A stretch of 64,000 nt of DNA from Oscheius tipulae (taxonomy: Eukaryota; Nematoda; Chromadorea; Rhabditida; Rhabditidae): assembly GCA_037178975.1 (NCBI GenBank), contig JASJZH010000001.1, forward strand, positions 6,990,501 through 7,054,500, read 5' to 3'. The notes below the pieces were generated by a model. That model made no database searches, was not told the DNA's origin, and saw only the letters and a program-made list of their open reading frames with translations. Below are positions 12,287 through 22,211 of this stretch, one piece after another; position 1 is the first letter of the stretch, and each line of letters opens with the position of its first letter. A program made the translations under genes and the position numbers.

Positions 12287-13420
12287 CTACAATAAAGGTC
12301 TTACAGGTATTCTATTCTTCTTATGGTAGTGTAATAGGGGATAGAGAAGTTCTGACTCTAACAGGGGACAGCGAAAGGTTATTGAGTATACAGTCTTTGA
12401 AGACGTTCTTGTCGTGAGAACAGCCGAGCTGATAACCGTCTTTAGAACAGTGACAGTACTGTTCCAGGGAGTCAATAAACTTGGTCTGTTCCAGTTCCAG
12501 AACAACCTCATTTTCGGTCTCTGGAACGAGAAGACAAGCTTTCGACTTCATGAAGATGCTGTTCTCATTCTTCTCACAGATGTACCTATAGCGAAGTTTT
12601 TGAAGTCTTGTTCGATAAACGTGAAGGTCTCTCCAAACTTGATGAACTTGTTGTATTTGCAGCCATCATAGCGAGTCATGGTCGAGTACTCTTCTCCCGA
12701 AGTACAGGACACTCGAAAGCCGGTCTTCACGGTGTCAGAAGCTGTGTCGATCGACTCTCCGATCGGCACGAAGGTGTCCTTGATTATGCAGCCTGAACTG
12801 TATCTTCCTCAGCTGTTCATTGAGACCCATCAATGTATTTCGTGATGAAACGGCGTCCGAAGACCTTGCAGCCTTCCACTCGTATCAATTTCGGTTCGTA
12901 TAGGAAGAGAAACATCGATGTCATGCGAAGGATCAGTGGAGGCATCTACAGCTCTGTAAGTCTTCAGTGCTCTTTTCTCGAACAATGCTCTTTTCGCCAT
13001 TTGTCAAGGACAAGTTTTTTTGTCAGAAAATAGCGAAAAACTTGGCAGAAGTTACATTTGTCAAGTGTTACCCGCGACAATTCTTGACAAGTGCCAAGTT
13101 TTTCCAATTTTATAAGTTGGATATTTCAGGGATGTGTCTACGACTTCTTTCTCATCCAATCAGACGGTCCCGACCAGAAGACTCTCTTTATCAAGATCAA
13201 CAGAATGATGTATAATAGAGACTGTTATACTGTGATGTTCGTCTGGGATTTGAGCCAGTAAGACCTCGATCTCTCTCTCCATTGGGTCACCAACTTCAGT
13301 GTCGTTCTCTGCAAAGCGCCTTTGGATCTTTCTATCATTTTTGAAGTGGTTTCGGCAGAAACAACCGTGGAGAACAAGAAGAAAAGACTGGATAGTTTTC
13401 TTCATGAGATGGTGGAACAT
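12287..13420 (-). pseudogene. Secreted cysteine-bearing locus, possibly degenerate
   Basis: Minus-strand segments carry EGCKVFGRRF, GCIIKDTFVPIGE, KTGFRVSCTSGE and DGCKYNKFIKFGE. Further down, in another frame, come YRYICEKNENS and EQYCHCSKDGYQLGC. The C...GE...GF-x-x-x-C spacing matches the neighbour at 10030-10943. The pieces do not join cleanly: the reading frame shifts by one base at a run of five A's (plus-strand ttttt near 12597-12601), and the phase into GCIIKD does not fit any GT donor I could find. A plus-strand reading across 12833-13257 (GCVYDFFLIQSDG) is also open, so strand is not fully settled for that part. It may be a pseudogene or a gene with unrecognised short introns. Confidence 0.35.
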
Positions 13421-13562
13421 TATAAGCCGGAAGAATTGTCAGTCGGTACGACAATGCAATAGTAATAAACTATTCAAAACAAACGACACATTAGGACATT
13501 AGCTGAGAAGCAACAGGGTGCCGCTATTTGCTCATTTTGTGACAATTATCTCCTCTGCCGCA

Positions 13563-13785
13563 TGGTTCTACGAGACAGATCACCCGCCTACGAACTTCCT
13601 TCGTCCCCATTACTCAAAACTCTTCCTTTCCATTAGATACGAGCCATAACTGTCTGCTTACAGTATAGATTCAAACGAAGGAAAGGTAGTATGTCGTTGT
13701 CGAGGGTCGTTTATCGTGGGAAACAAACTTTCTGCCCACTTCATAATGGCTTCCCTCACTCGGAACGCGACGGATTGTTGTTTTA
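13563..13785 (+). repeat. Direct repeat copy 1 (pairs with 15630-15812)
   Basis: Runs from CTACGAGACAG through the shared core CTGTCTGCTTACAGTATAG and GAAGGAAAGGTAGTATGTCG to TCTGCCCACTTCATAAT. The copy at 15630-15812 is the same sequence in the same orientation with a handful of differences and a gap of about 30-40 bases near its start. No open frame of note. The second copy lies inside the spacer of the inverted repeat at 15018-16597. Confidence 0.85.
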
Positions 13786-13823
13786 TTTTGGTACTTACAA
13801 TTCATTATTACTTGGAGAAAGAT

Positions 13824-14035
13824 CTCTCTACTACTAAAGCGCAATGGTGTCCGTCCGTCCGTACGTCACCACAAGCAGAAAGCTGACAAGTCACGGCATG
13901 TCAAAAGTTTAGTTGACAGGTCAGCTTCTGGGGAAACCTGGGAAATTAGGTTATTGGAGAAGCGGCGAAGCTGCCTGTTGTCAATGCTAAGACGAGACTA
14001 TAGACGGCGAAGCCGTTATACACGGCTGGGCTCTA
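13824..14035 (+). repeat. Dispersed repeat, copy A
   Basis: Starts GATCTCTCTACTACTAAAG, continues with a GTCCGTCCGTCCGT block, an AAGCTGACAAGTCA...GTTGACAGGTCAGCTT partial inverted pair, then GGAGAAGCGGCGAAG and a Cys/Gly-codon-like GGCGAAGCCG end. Copies B (21403-21610) and C (30140-30345) share this order of blocks. Non-coding; likely a short mobile element (MITE- or SINE-like), class not determined. Confidence 0.8.
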
Positions 14036-14294
14036 CTATCTAAAGAGCGATGATTTCTGTGGTGAACTGTTAATTTGTTTGTTTGTCCGTCTTCTTTTGA
14101 GGTGAGTAATCATGTTGTCCAGCAGTTTTTTTTTTGTTCAGAAACAGTTATCGCCTAAATTGGGTGGCAAGTCAAATTTGGATGCGCTCTTTTTACTGGA
14201 AGTTACTGGAAGTCCTTTATTACTACGGAGCGGCGCAGCCGCCAATGCAAAGTGAAGACAAAGGGACGGCGCAGCCGTCGGAAACGGCTAATTA
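14036..14294. other. Spacer with GC-rich repeat remnants
   Basis: No exon is supported. Two short GGCGCAGCCG blocks (near 14230 and 14263) resemble the GCGGCGAAG end of the dispersed repeat just upstream, so a second degraded copy may run into the 3' end of the minus-strand gene that follows. Confidence 0.4.
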
Positions 14295-14977
14295 CTATAC
14301 ATTGCTGGGCGGCACCTTCTCGTTAATAAGTCGGAAGTCGTGTTCTTCGGCTGTCCGTCTCCAAAGACGGCGGAATGTGATTGTGGGTATGGCGGAGAGA
14401 GCAATCTTCAGTAGACAGAGAAGAAAGGCAGCCGTTTGAAGACCACTACCTGTAAATTTCGCTTGAGAAGTTTTGCTGTTTGATTTACCCTCGAAACCGA
14501 GCTTGTAGAGCGTCTCCTCTGTCCCGTAGTATCCCGTAAAGAGACTGTTGATGAACTGTCCAATTGGCAGAACGAGAATCAGCTGAAATCTTTCTGTTTA
14601 CAGTCTGTTTCATCAACGAGTACCACCTCGTACCTTTACTCCCAATCAATAACTAGATTTATGTTCGACAAAGACTCACCCAGCTCACGATGTAGGCTTT
14701 TCGATAGACGAGATGACTATTTTCGTAGACTGCGTAACCCATAAAGGACGAAAGACAGAGAATGCAAACCAAAATGAACGATGAGAGAATCAGATCACCG
14801 GTGTCTGAAAGGTTCTACGTTCGGTTTTACGAGCCACTACTTACCATGCTCCCGGCCGCTCCAAAATATAGCCACGAAGAAGTTATAGACGGACCAGAGA
14901 CCAATATAAACGGCAGAAACAGCACCGATAATTCTTCTTCTTCTGAGAGAAGTAGGAGCTTCTGTGTGAGAGAGCAT
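14295..14977 (-). CDS. Small four-helix membrane protein, unknown family
   Basis: Four exons join in frame to roughly 150 residues ending EKVPPSNV. Four membrane segments are visible: IIGAVSAVYIGLWSVYNFFV, LSSFILVCILCLSSFMGYAV, AYIVSWLILVLPIGQFI and TAAFLLCLLKIALSA. The loop between the third and fourth contains GYYGTEETLYKLGFEG, and the tail is basic then charged. No known tetraspan family signature (no CCG motif) was seen. The start at 14977 lies only 41 bases inside the outer edge of the large inverted repeat, so its promoter or 5' UTR lies in the repeat arm. Exons are well supported by GT/AG sites; function is unknown. Confidence 0.6.
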
Positions 14978-15017
14978 TTGCGAGAGAAGAAGCTTGAAAC
15001 GATGGATGATGGCGCAC

Positions 15018-16597
15018 TGACTCCTTATCTGGGCGAGACGTACGCGGGGTGATGGGATGACCACGATCGCTGCTTAAGTAGGTGTTCCTAAGTAGGCGTT
15101 CCTGCACCACGTGATTTCTTATCAGAATGACCACAACACACAAAACAACTTTATTGAAATCTTTCGGAGAGGAAATCATGATTTCAGTCATTTCTAAAAC
15201 TAGATGTCTGCAATTTCTATCTCTAAATAGAACGAAAACGTGGAGAATGAGCCGATAGAACAAATATCGAACGACGGTCAGAAGGATGAAGATGATTCTA
15301 TTTTGGAGAAGGAGAGATCGATAGTGATTTCGAGAGAGATGTGGAAGACAAGGTCGGTAGTCAAGGAGAAACACTCTCACAAGAGGCTTCTGTTCTTGTT
15401 AATGAAACTCTCCCTCCTCCTACATTTCCTGACCTGCCACGCGATCTTTATTGAAATGTTTCGAAAAAAGAAAAGAAATCAAGAGAAAAAGAGAATATAT
15501 TCTCAGAGAGTTGAAAGACAATGGAATATGTCTCCAGTTTCCGATCAATCACGAGATATATGTTGTTTCGTTTGTTTTATAGAAATCATGATTTCTTCTT
15601 TCGATCTTTCGAAAAAGATCTTTCGCATGGTACTACGAGACAGGTCACCCGCCTACGAACTTCTTCCGTCTCGGGCCTTTACATTAGATACGAGCCGTAA
15701 CTGTCTGCTTACAGTATAGATTCAAACGAAGGAAAGGTAGTATGTCGTTGTCGAGGGTCGTTTATCGTGGGAAACAAACTCTCTGCCCACTTCATAATTG
15801 CTTCCCTAATTGAGTGGACAGGGAATTGGTCTGACGATAAGTCTTATCTTAAACAAATGAAATGACCACAACACACATGATCTTTATTGAAATCTCTCTC
15901 TTTCAATGAAGAAGTCATGATTTCAGCCATTTCTATAACTAGATGTCTGCCATTTAATCGTAATTGATCGGAAACTGGAGACGAAAAGATCTTTTTCGAA
16001 AGATCGAAAGAAGAAATCATGATTTCTATAGAACAAACAATTTTCGAAACAACATATATCTCGTGATTGATCGGAAACTGGAGACATATTCCATTGTCTT
16101 TCAACTCTCTGAGAATATATTCTCTTTTTCTCTTGATTTCTTTTCTTTTTTCGAAACATTTCAATAAAGATCGCGTGGCAGGTCAGGAAATGTAGGAGGA
16201 GGGAGAGTTTCATTAACAAGAACAGAAGCCTCTTGTGAGAGTGTTTCTCCTTGACTACCGACCTTGTCTTCCACATCTCTCTCGAAATCACTATCGATCT
16301 CTCCTTCTCCAAAATAGAATCATCTTCATCCTTCTGACCGTCGTTCGATATTTGTTCTATCGGCTCATTCTCCACGTTTTCGTTCTATTTAGAGATAGAA
16401 ATTGCAGACATCTAGTTTTAGAAATGACTGAAATCATGATTTCCTCTCCGAAAGATTTCAATAAAGTTGTTTTGTGTGTTGTGGTCATTCTGATAAGAAA
16501 TCACGTGGTGCAGGAACGCCTACTTAGGAACACCTACTTAAGCAGCGATCGTGGTCATCCCATCACCCCGCGTACGTCTCGCCCAGATAAGGAGTCA
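15018..16597. repeat. Large inverted repeat with ~355-base spacer
   Basis: Left arm 15018-~15627 and right arm ~15984-16597 are near-perfect reverse complements. Outer bases TGACTCC at 15018 pair with GGAGTCA ending at 16597, and positions pair by a constant sum (31615) over more than 500 bases, so there is no indel until a ~7-base gap near 15571. A 110-codon open frame in the left arm (from 15240, +) recurs with identical translation in the right arm (from 16375, -). The spacer holds a copy of the direct repeat (15630-15812) and a third, diverged partial copy of arm sequence (about 15857-15955, same direction as the left arm). The arms sit between the divergently transcribed four-helix gene and Nanos. 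Confidence 0.95.
15630..15812 (+). repeat. Direct repeat copy 2, inside inverted-repeat spacer
   Basis: Same orientation and content as 13563-13785: CTACGAGACAGGTCACCCGC at the start, the shared TCTGCTTACAGTATAG core, and CTCTGCCCACTTCATAAT at the end. Being between the arms, it may mark the element that seeded the duplication. Confidence 0.85.
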
Positions 16598-16833
16598 ATC
16601 TCCAACCTGGAATATTCTCAAACTAACAGCCTGAATCATTTTTATTAGTTCTCCCAGTTCCTAGAGGAATGGTATTGACATTGTCAAAAGGACATTCTGG
16701 AACTAGTTATTGTGTGCATGAACGATATCTCATCTGAAGGAGAATACGGATGAGAGAAGTGAATGAGACTACTCAAAAAGGTAACTAACTGGACGTACAT
16801 TTTTCCTTCCGCAAGCAGACACTCGCAGCTTTT

Positions 16834-17764
16834 ATGGCGTCGATGTTACCAGATCAAGGAAGCTATTCAGGTGAGGAATAATATTTTCAAGCCATTCAAA
16901 CGCCCGCCACAAAATCTGTAGGCGCAGAAACCGATTCTTTAAAAACGACGGCCGGCCCGAATTCAGTTGGCTCTCACAAAAACATGTCGGAAGGCTTCTG
17001 GGTATGTTATTCTTTCTTTTTCTTACCGAAACACGTCGAACTGCTTCCACGTACGTTTAGTAACGCAAAACATTATTATACCGAGTTTTGCAACAAAAAT
17101 TGTCTGCTTTCAGAACCGATCACTGCCAAGCAACATCTGGGAAATAACACGTGCGGATGTAGTTTATGAGGTGAGATCGGTTGATGTTCCTTTGTAAAAG
17201 TTGTTTCAGCGTTTGAAGGAACAAGAAAATAAAGAACAGGTCGTAGAATCTAAAAACTTCAGTCCACTGATGGGCATACAGCTGCAACTCAATCTCGAGA
17301 TAATACCGCAAAATAGCTTTCCAAAGCCCTGGGATAGATTCAACAACAATTACAACCGCTTCAATAACAGCGCCAGTGAGAGCAGCCGGTCCAGCTTTAG
17401 CAGCAGAACAAGGACCTTCAGTGGCAGTTCCACTAGCAGCAATGTAGGATCTTTCCTATTTTCCAATCATGTTATTTCTATTCAGACGCTCCTAAATATA
17501 TGCACATACTGTCGAAATAACAGTCTTCCCTACTACGGTCATACCAAGGACTCGTGTTTTGCTCTAGCCAGTCTTCATCCTTGCAGAATTTGCTTTGCTT
17601 CCGGAGCTGATAATCACACGGCCACGTAAAAATGATTACCTTTTTCCAATATCTTCGGTTTCAGATACTGCCCGCTTAAGCCGAAGGTTCTCCTCCAACT
17701 CAAGCCAGAATATGTCGTTCGCTACCTCAATCGTCGTCGCGCTGCAGGCCTTCCGATAGTGTGA
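16834..17764 (+). CDS. nanos: Nanos, germline translational repressor
   Basis: Six exons with matching phases. The Asn/Ser-rich middle (DRFNNNYNRFNNSASES, SGSSTSSN) is typical of Nanos linkers. The C terminus carries the Nanos zinc region: CTYCRNNSLPYYGHTKDSC, then HPCRIC...HTATYCP. The order C-x2-C...H...C / C-x2-C-x7-H-x4-C matches the paired CCHC fingers, including the C-terminal HT..YCP block. The loop between His and the fourth ligand is shorter than in insect and vertebrate Nanos. Nanos works with Pumilio/FBF to repress and deadenylate mRNAs in germ cells. The last short exon ends RAAGLPIV. GLD-2, which has the opposite effect on poly(A) tails, begins about 4.5 kb downstream. Confidence 0.85.
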
Positions 17765-18063
17765 GACCAACACCGATCAGTGTCGTCCACAAATCTTATA
17801 CATAGCTACTACAGACCTCTACTAATGTACAAATCCTCTATTTCTTAATTGACTTTTTCACGTTTCTGTCAAGTTTTCTCCGATGCATTTAATGCACCGT
17901 TTTGTTCAATGAATCATTTACTCTTCTCCCAGTGTTTATCGCATTTCACAGCAATTTAATTGAGCTTTCGCCGCATCGTTTTGTCGTGTTTAGGGACGTC
18001 AGCCTTTGAGACTTATCCGGTTCCGGCAAAGTGTCTGCCAGAGTGTTTGACGCCCCCGGCGCG

Positions 18064-18758
18064 ATGACCGTCAATACAGTCCGGTCGACGAGATTGACAC
18101 CAGCTAGTGAAGAGGCCAACAAGCGGCTCAGCCGGCATGTTCGGTATGTTTGGCATCTTTTCCAATCCTTTGTTATTTCTTACTACTGCATGCCCTCCTT
18201 TGATACTGCTCACAACTTGTACAACATTTTATTGGGTAGCTGCGCTTCTTTCTATCCGGTCCGATTATGCCTCTTTCCATCTTGTTATTGTGTACTTCAC
18301 ACAAACTGAGAATATGTGGAGTCACCCAAAGTTTAAGCTCAAGCCTTTTTCGCCTCAGCTCTTGTGAGAGCGGATCCCGCATGTTCCGATCCCTTTTGTT
18401 TCCTTCTCGAAGCTCTGTTTATCCAAGGATCGGGTCCTTTTCTCAATGAAACGGTTTGGGGCGAGTGATCGCATTGTCGCACAGGAGACACGACCAGTAA
18501 ACATGCTTCCAGATCTACTTCCTAACAATGGAAAGGAGATTTGGGAGAGTTTGCTGAGTGACATCTTGAGCGAGGGCAAGGAGGATAGAAAAGTCCAGCT
18601 TCTTCTACAGTAAGTCTTTCGACGATTTCAAAAGTCCCTTTAGAGCCACTCTTCTCGGCTGCACTCTTTTGGCCGTGGTAGCCATCATTGGGATTGTCGT
18701 CATTTACTCGCGACAGACTTGTGCGTCCTCTAAGCGCCGTTATCCACGAATACCCTAA
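18064..18758 (+). CDS. Small tail-anchored protein, unknown
   Basis: The first exon (MTVNTVRSTRLTPASEEANK) and a later exon reading ASDRIVAQETRPVNMLPDLL...WESLLSDILSEGKEDRK are joined across ~200 bases whose splice sites I could not fix. A final exon (from 18643) encodes a single membrane segment (ATLLGCTLLAVVAIIGIVVI) and a short basic tail (SKRRYPRIP). The overall shape, a soluble head and one C-terminal helix, is that of a tail-anchored protein, but no SNARE or BCL2 signature was recognised. AATAAA at 18760-18765 starts one base past the stop. Convergent with the tyrosyl-tRNA synthetase gene, whose signal is at 18783-18788. Confidence 0.45.
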
Positions 18759-18859
18759 TAATAAAGTGATTCAATACTTCGTTTTATTAAATTAAAAACA
18801 GTAACAATCACTGGAATTTCCGAGGGTAAAGCGATGACAATTTGGAACTAGGAAAAGAA

Positions 18860-21390
18860 CTACTTCTTCTTCCCCCCTTTGTTCGACGGAAAAGCAGCGG
18901 CGAGAAGTTTCTGCTGGACAGGAGCCAGCTCAGCTCGTACAGGATCGAATAGTCTGCATTGAGCTTTGAAGGAATTTTAGATAAGAGCTTACCCATTGAT
19001 TGTGTTCACAACGGCGTTCTTCAAGTCGGCTGGATGGAGAGGGAACGCAGGATTTGAGCCGACGAGGAATTCCTTCTCGAGAGCCTCGTAGTCGGGGATG
19101 CTGATATTACCGCCATTATCATCAGCTCGTTGAATTTCGAGGCCTTTATTTCAGCTTATGTTTCAAAGAAGATAGAGACCTACTTTTTCCTTTCAGTAGA
19201 GGGAAGACAATTTTTTTAGCCAGCTGCATGGCAACATTGTCCTTCAAATTTTGAGGCTCGCAGAACGATCTGGCTACTTTCGTCTTGATCTGTTTGGGGG
19301 TGTCGAGTGGATCCAGGAGGAAATCAACAGATCGACATCCCATTTTCTGGCCATCACAGCCAGGAATCATCGGAACGGTCATCTGGGCTGGGGCATGACT
19401 GCCGACCGATTGAAGGAGCTGAAAAGTTACTATTTTGAACAAAAAGATGTTAGAACTCTAACCTTTACTGAGATTTTGGCAACGGCAGCGGCATCTGGCT
19501 CGTCTCCAACTAGCACAAGATCAGGATTGGATAGTCGAATATTCAGAGCGTAGAGGATCGGGACAAGATTTCCAGCCAGCGAAGTTCCTTCGCACAAACT
19601 CGTTTCGTCTCTTGTCACAGCACATGCCATCTTGTACATATCCAGAACATAGTCACTGCAAGAAGTCGATATGCTCTACCGAGAAACTCTTCAAACCTGG
19701 TAAACTGCTTTTCAAAGCTGGACGCGAGAGCACTCTTCACGTTTTCCAGACCCAGAGCCTTGATGAAGGCATCAATCATGACTCGGAAGTACTCAGATCT
19801 TGCTTCCCTAGCAGCCCATGATACTTTCTCGCCGTCTAGGAATGCTTCTATGTCGGAGATGAGCACAACAGCCGAGAATTTGACACCTTCTGAGACAAGT
19901 TTCTGGAGGGAGATGATTGTAATAGAGCAATGGAATACCTTTAGTTTTAGTAGGCCAGAAACGTATCCGAGATGGAATTTTCCCTTGGGATGAATCGGGA
20001 AGACGATATTCAATGGACGATCAGCTGCCAGGCTGGCGCGAATCGAGTGATCATTTCCAATTACAGTAGAGTCATTGATAATGGCCTGGAGGAGAGCTTG
20101 CTGTGCAGGAGACAGTTGAACAGGGCTCTGAGCCGGCAGATCGACTCGTCGCTCGGGAACTGACTGATATCCTTTTTCCAGAGCCGTCGTCACGGCATCA
20201 TTCTGACACCGCGCCTGTACTTTCGTCAGCAAATCGACAAGAAAATCACACAATGACACTTTCAGATGCTCTTCCGAGAGTGTTCCAGCAAGGAAGGCGT
20301 CTCTTACTTCTTCATAGCTGAGGTATTCTCTGAAATTTGGGTTGATTTTCAATAAAAATTGATAACTGACTTATTGTTGAGATGAACAGACTTCGCGATA
20401 GGAAGAAAGACGTTATTGTAGAAGGAAAGCACGCCGTTGTCGTCTGCCTGTCTCGGACAGGCAGCATTCATGATCTTCATCCGTACAATTTCTGGCGTGT
20501 CCAGAAGATCAATCTTGGAATCGGCTTCTGAGCTGAAAATTCTCAAAATGATACCTGTGAACAACACACAAACCTGCTCATCTTTCCTCCCGTCAGTCCA
20601 GGAACCATTGGATTCATTAGATGCCATCGTTTACCGAGTTTCAATTTAGGCAGCTGCTCTTCGGCCAGAATGAAAATTTTGCGCTGATCCACTCCTCCAA
20701 ACTGTCCGTCAACCTTCAAATACTGCTCGTCCAGGGCCTGGAGCAGCGGGTAAAGAAGTCCAGAAAGAAGGGGCGAATCCACTTGCTTTACAACTTCAGC
20801 ACCGGCTTTCAGAGCATCTCGTTGAGAAACTTGACCGCATAACCGAAGGAGGTCGAAAGTGTACTCTCTATAAAATATTGAAAAGGGAAAATAGATAAAT
20901 TTACCTGCACAACTGGAAGGTTGTTCCTCTGACGAAATGAAGGCGGTCAATAGGAATATCGAGAGATTGAAGAAGACTCTTGATCACGTGCTCGTAATAG
21001 ATTACGCGATTCTCCAGCAGCTCCCAAGTACTCTTCATGTTATCAAGGAAGGCGTGAAGGTCGGCGAAAAGAATCGTCACCTAAATTTTTTTTCAAAATC
21101 AGAACAAAAAAGGACAAACCTTCAATCCGGACTGAAGAAAGTCGGCAATCTTCTGCATCGGAACCATGTAGCCGACATGTGGTTTACCCGTAGTAGCAGT
21201 TCCCCAGTACAGATGGGGAACTTTTCCCTCGGTGCTCAACTGTTTCTCCAGCTTCTCCGTCCCTAGGAATTCCTATAAGTTGACTGTTAGGTAGGCATCA
21301 AAAATCTGTTACCTGCAGATTCCGAAGGATCATGTCTCTCCGCTGCTTGACCTCCTCGGTCAATTCCACGGGTGCGGCCTTTTCCGCCAT
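18860..21390 (-). CDS. yars-1: Tyrosyl-tRNA synthetase, tandem double module
   Basis: About ten exons, roughly 710 residues. Module 1 (N-terminal half) has the class I signature in [12 protein letters not shown] (HIGH-type), the tyrosine site [19 protein letters not shown], and an intact KMSSS (GGKMSSSEADSK, split by an intron). It is followed by the helical part ([14 protein letters not shown]). Module 2 repeats the fold: [40 protein letters not shown], and [14 protein letters not shown] where KMSSS should be, ending [10 protein letters not shown]...GGKKK. The animal EMAP-II tail is absent. It charges tRNA-Tyr in the cytosol; module 2 is probably a non-catalytic half of a pseudo-dimer. Copy B of the dispersed repeat begins only ~13 bases upstream of the start codon. 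Confidence 0.93.
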
Positions 21391-21402
21391 CTTTCTGAAA
21401 AC

Positions 21403-21610
21403 GAGTGATCTCTCTACTACTAAAGTGCAATGGTGTCCGTCCGTCCGTGCGTCACCACGAGAAAAAAGCTGGCAAGTCATGGCATGTCAAGAACTAAGTT
21501 GACAAGTCAGCTTTGGGGCAAACTTGAGAACTTGGAGAAGCGGCGAAGTCGCCTGTTGTAAATGCTAAGTCAATACTAAGGGGCGGCGAAGCTGTCGTAG
21601 ACGGCTGGTT
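21403..21610 (-). repeat. Dispersed repeat, copy B
   Basis: Read on the plus strand it gives GATCTCTCTACTACTAAAG, GGTGTCCGTCCGTCCGTGCG, AAGCTGGCAAGTCATGGCAT, GGAGAAGCGGCGAAG and GGCGGCGAAGCTGTCG, the same block order as copy A at 13824 (same plus-strand orientation, so antisense to the neighbouring tRNA-synthetase gene). Its edge lies immediately upstream of the yars-1 start codon, so the element must form part of that gene's 5' UTR or core promoter. Confidence 0.85.
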
Positions 21611-22211
21611 ATGGTTAAAGTAGTAAGAGCTAGTAAACGAGAAAAGTTTTGGAAGAAACATTCCTCTTGTAAGAACAGAGGGTGAGTCAGATTACGTCAG
21701 ATTGTGTCGGTCAGTTTGGAAAGAGCAATCTCAACGTCATTTTGAAGATGATAGGTGCATAACTACTTTCTGAGAGAACACAAAGTCAAAGTAATTTGAG
21801 GCTGAAGTTTCAGATGAAAATGCGTGAGGTGCTTGGTGACCTACGTGTTCGCTCTAGCTGTCAATTAAGCGTTTTTCAACCGCTGACCATCTCTGAAGTA
21901 ATGCTTTCGTTTATCTGTGGTAGAATGTTGGTGAGGCATATTTTCAGAAGAATTAAAGTAAAACGAGGATGAAATGTGAAAAACTAGGATTTGGAATTCC
22001 CTCTTCAAATGTGCAGCTCAGTTTTGTCGTTTTCGCGCGCCGTTGAAATGCTCAGACCTTTAATTTCTTTTTACTTTTTATTTTTTTTTTCGGCTACTTC
22101 GAGCCTGTTCTTTTTCTATATAACTATGTCAGTTTTACAATCTTGATTGACTCAAATCCCTGTTTGCTATATTTAACTCCTCGTTTACAGTCTCTAGACG
22201 ACTGGCTAGAA
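21611..22211. other. Intergenic spacer, yars-1/gld-2 divergent promoters
   Basis: No exon is supported. It contains a T-rich run near 22070-22092 and must hold the gld-2 promoter. TTTACAG at 22187-22193 is a possible splice or trans-splice acceptor 18 bases before the gld-2 ATG. Confidence 0.4.

Noticed and set aside
14883..15380. Minus-strand frame extending the four-helix gene upstream through the repeat arm
   Set aside because: The segment is shared with the other palindrome arm and changes composition; the ATG at 14977 gives a compact four-helix protein with consistent splice phases.
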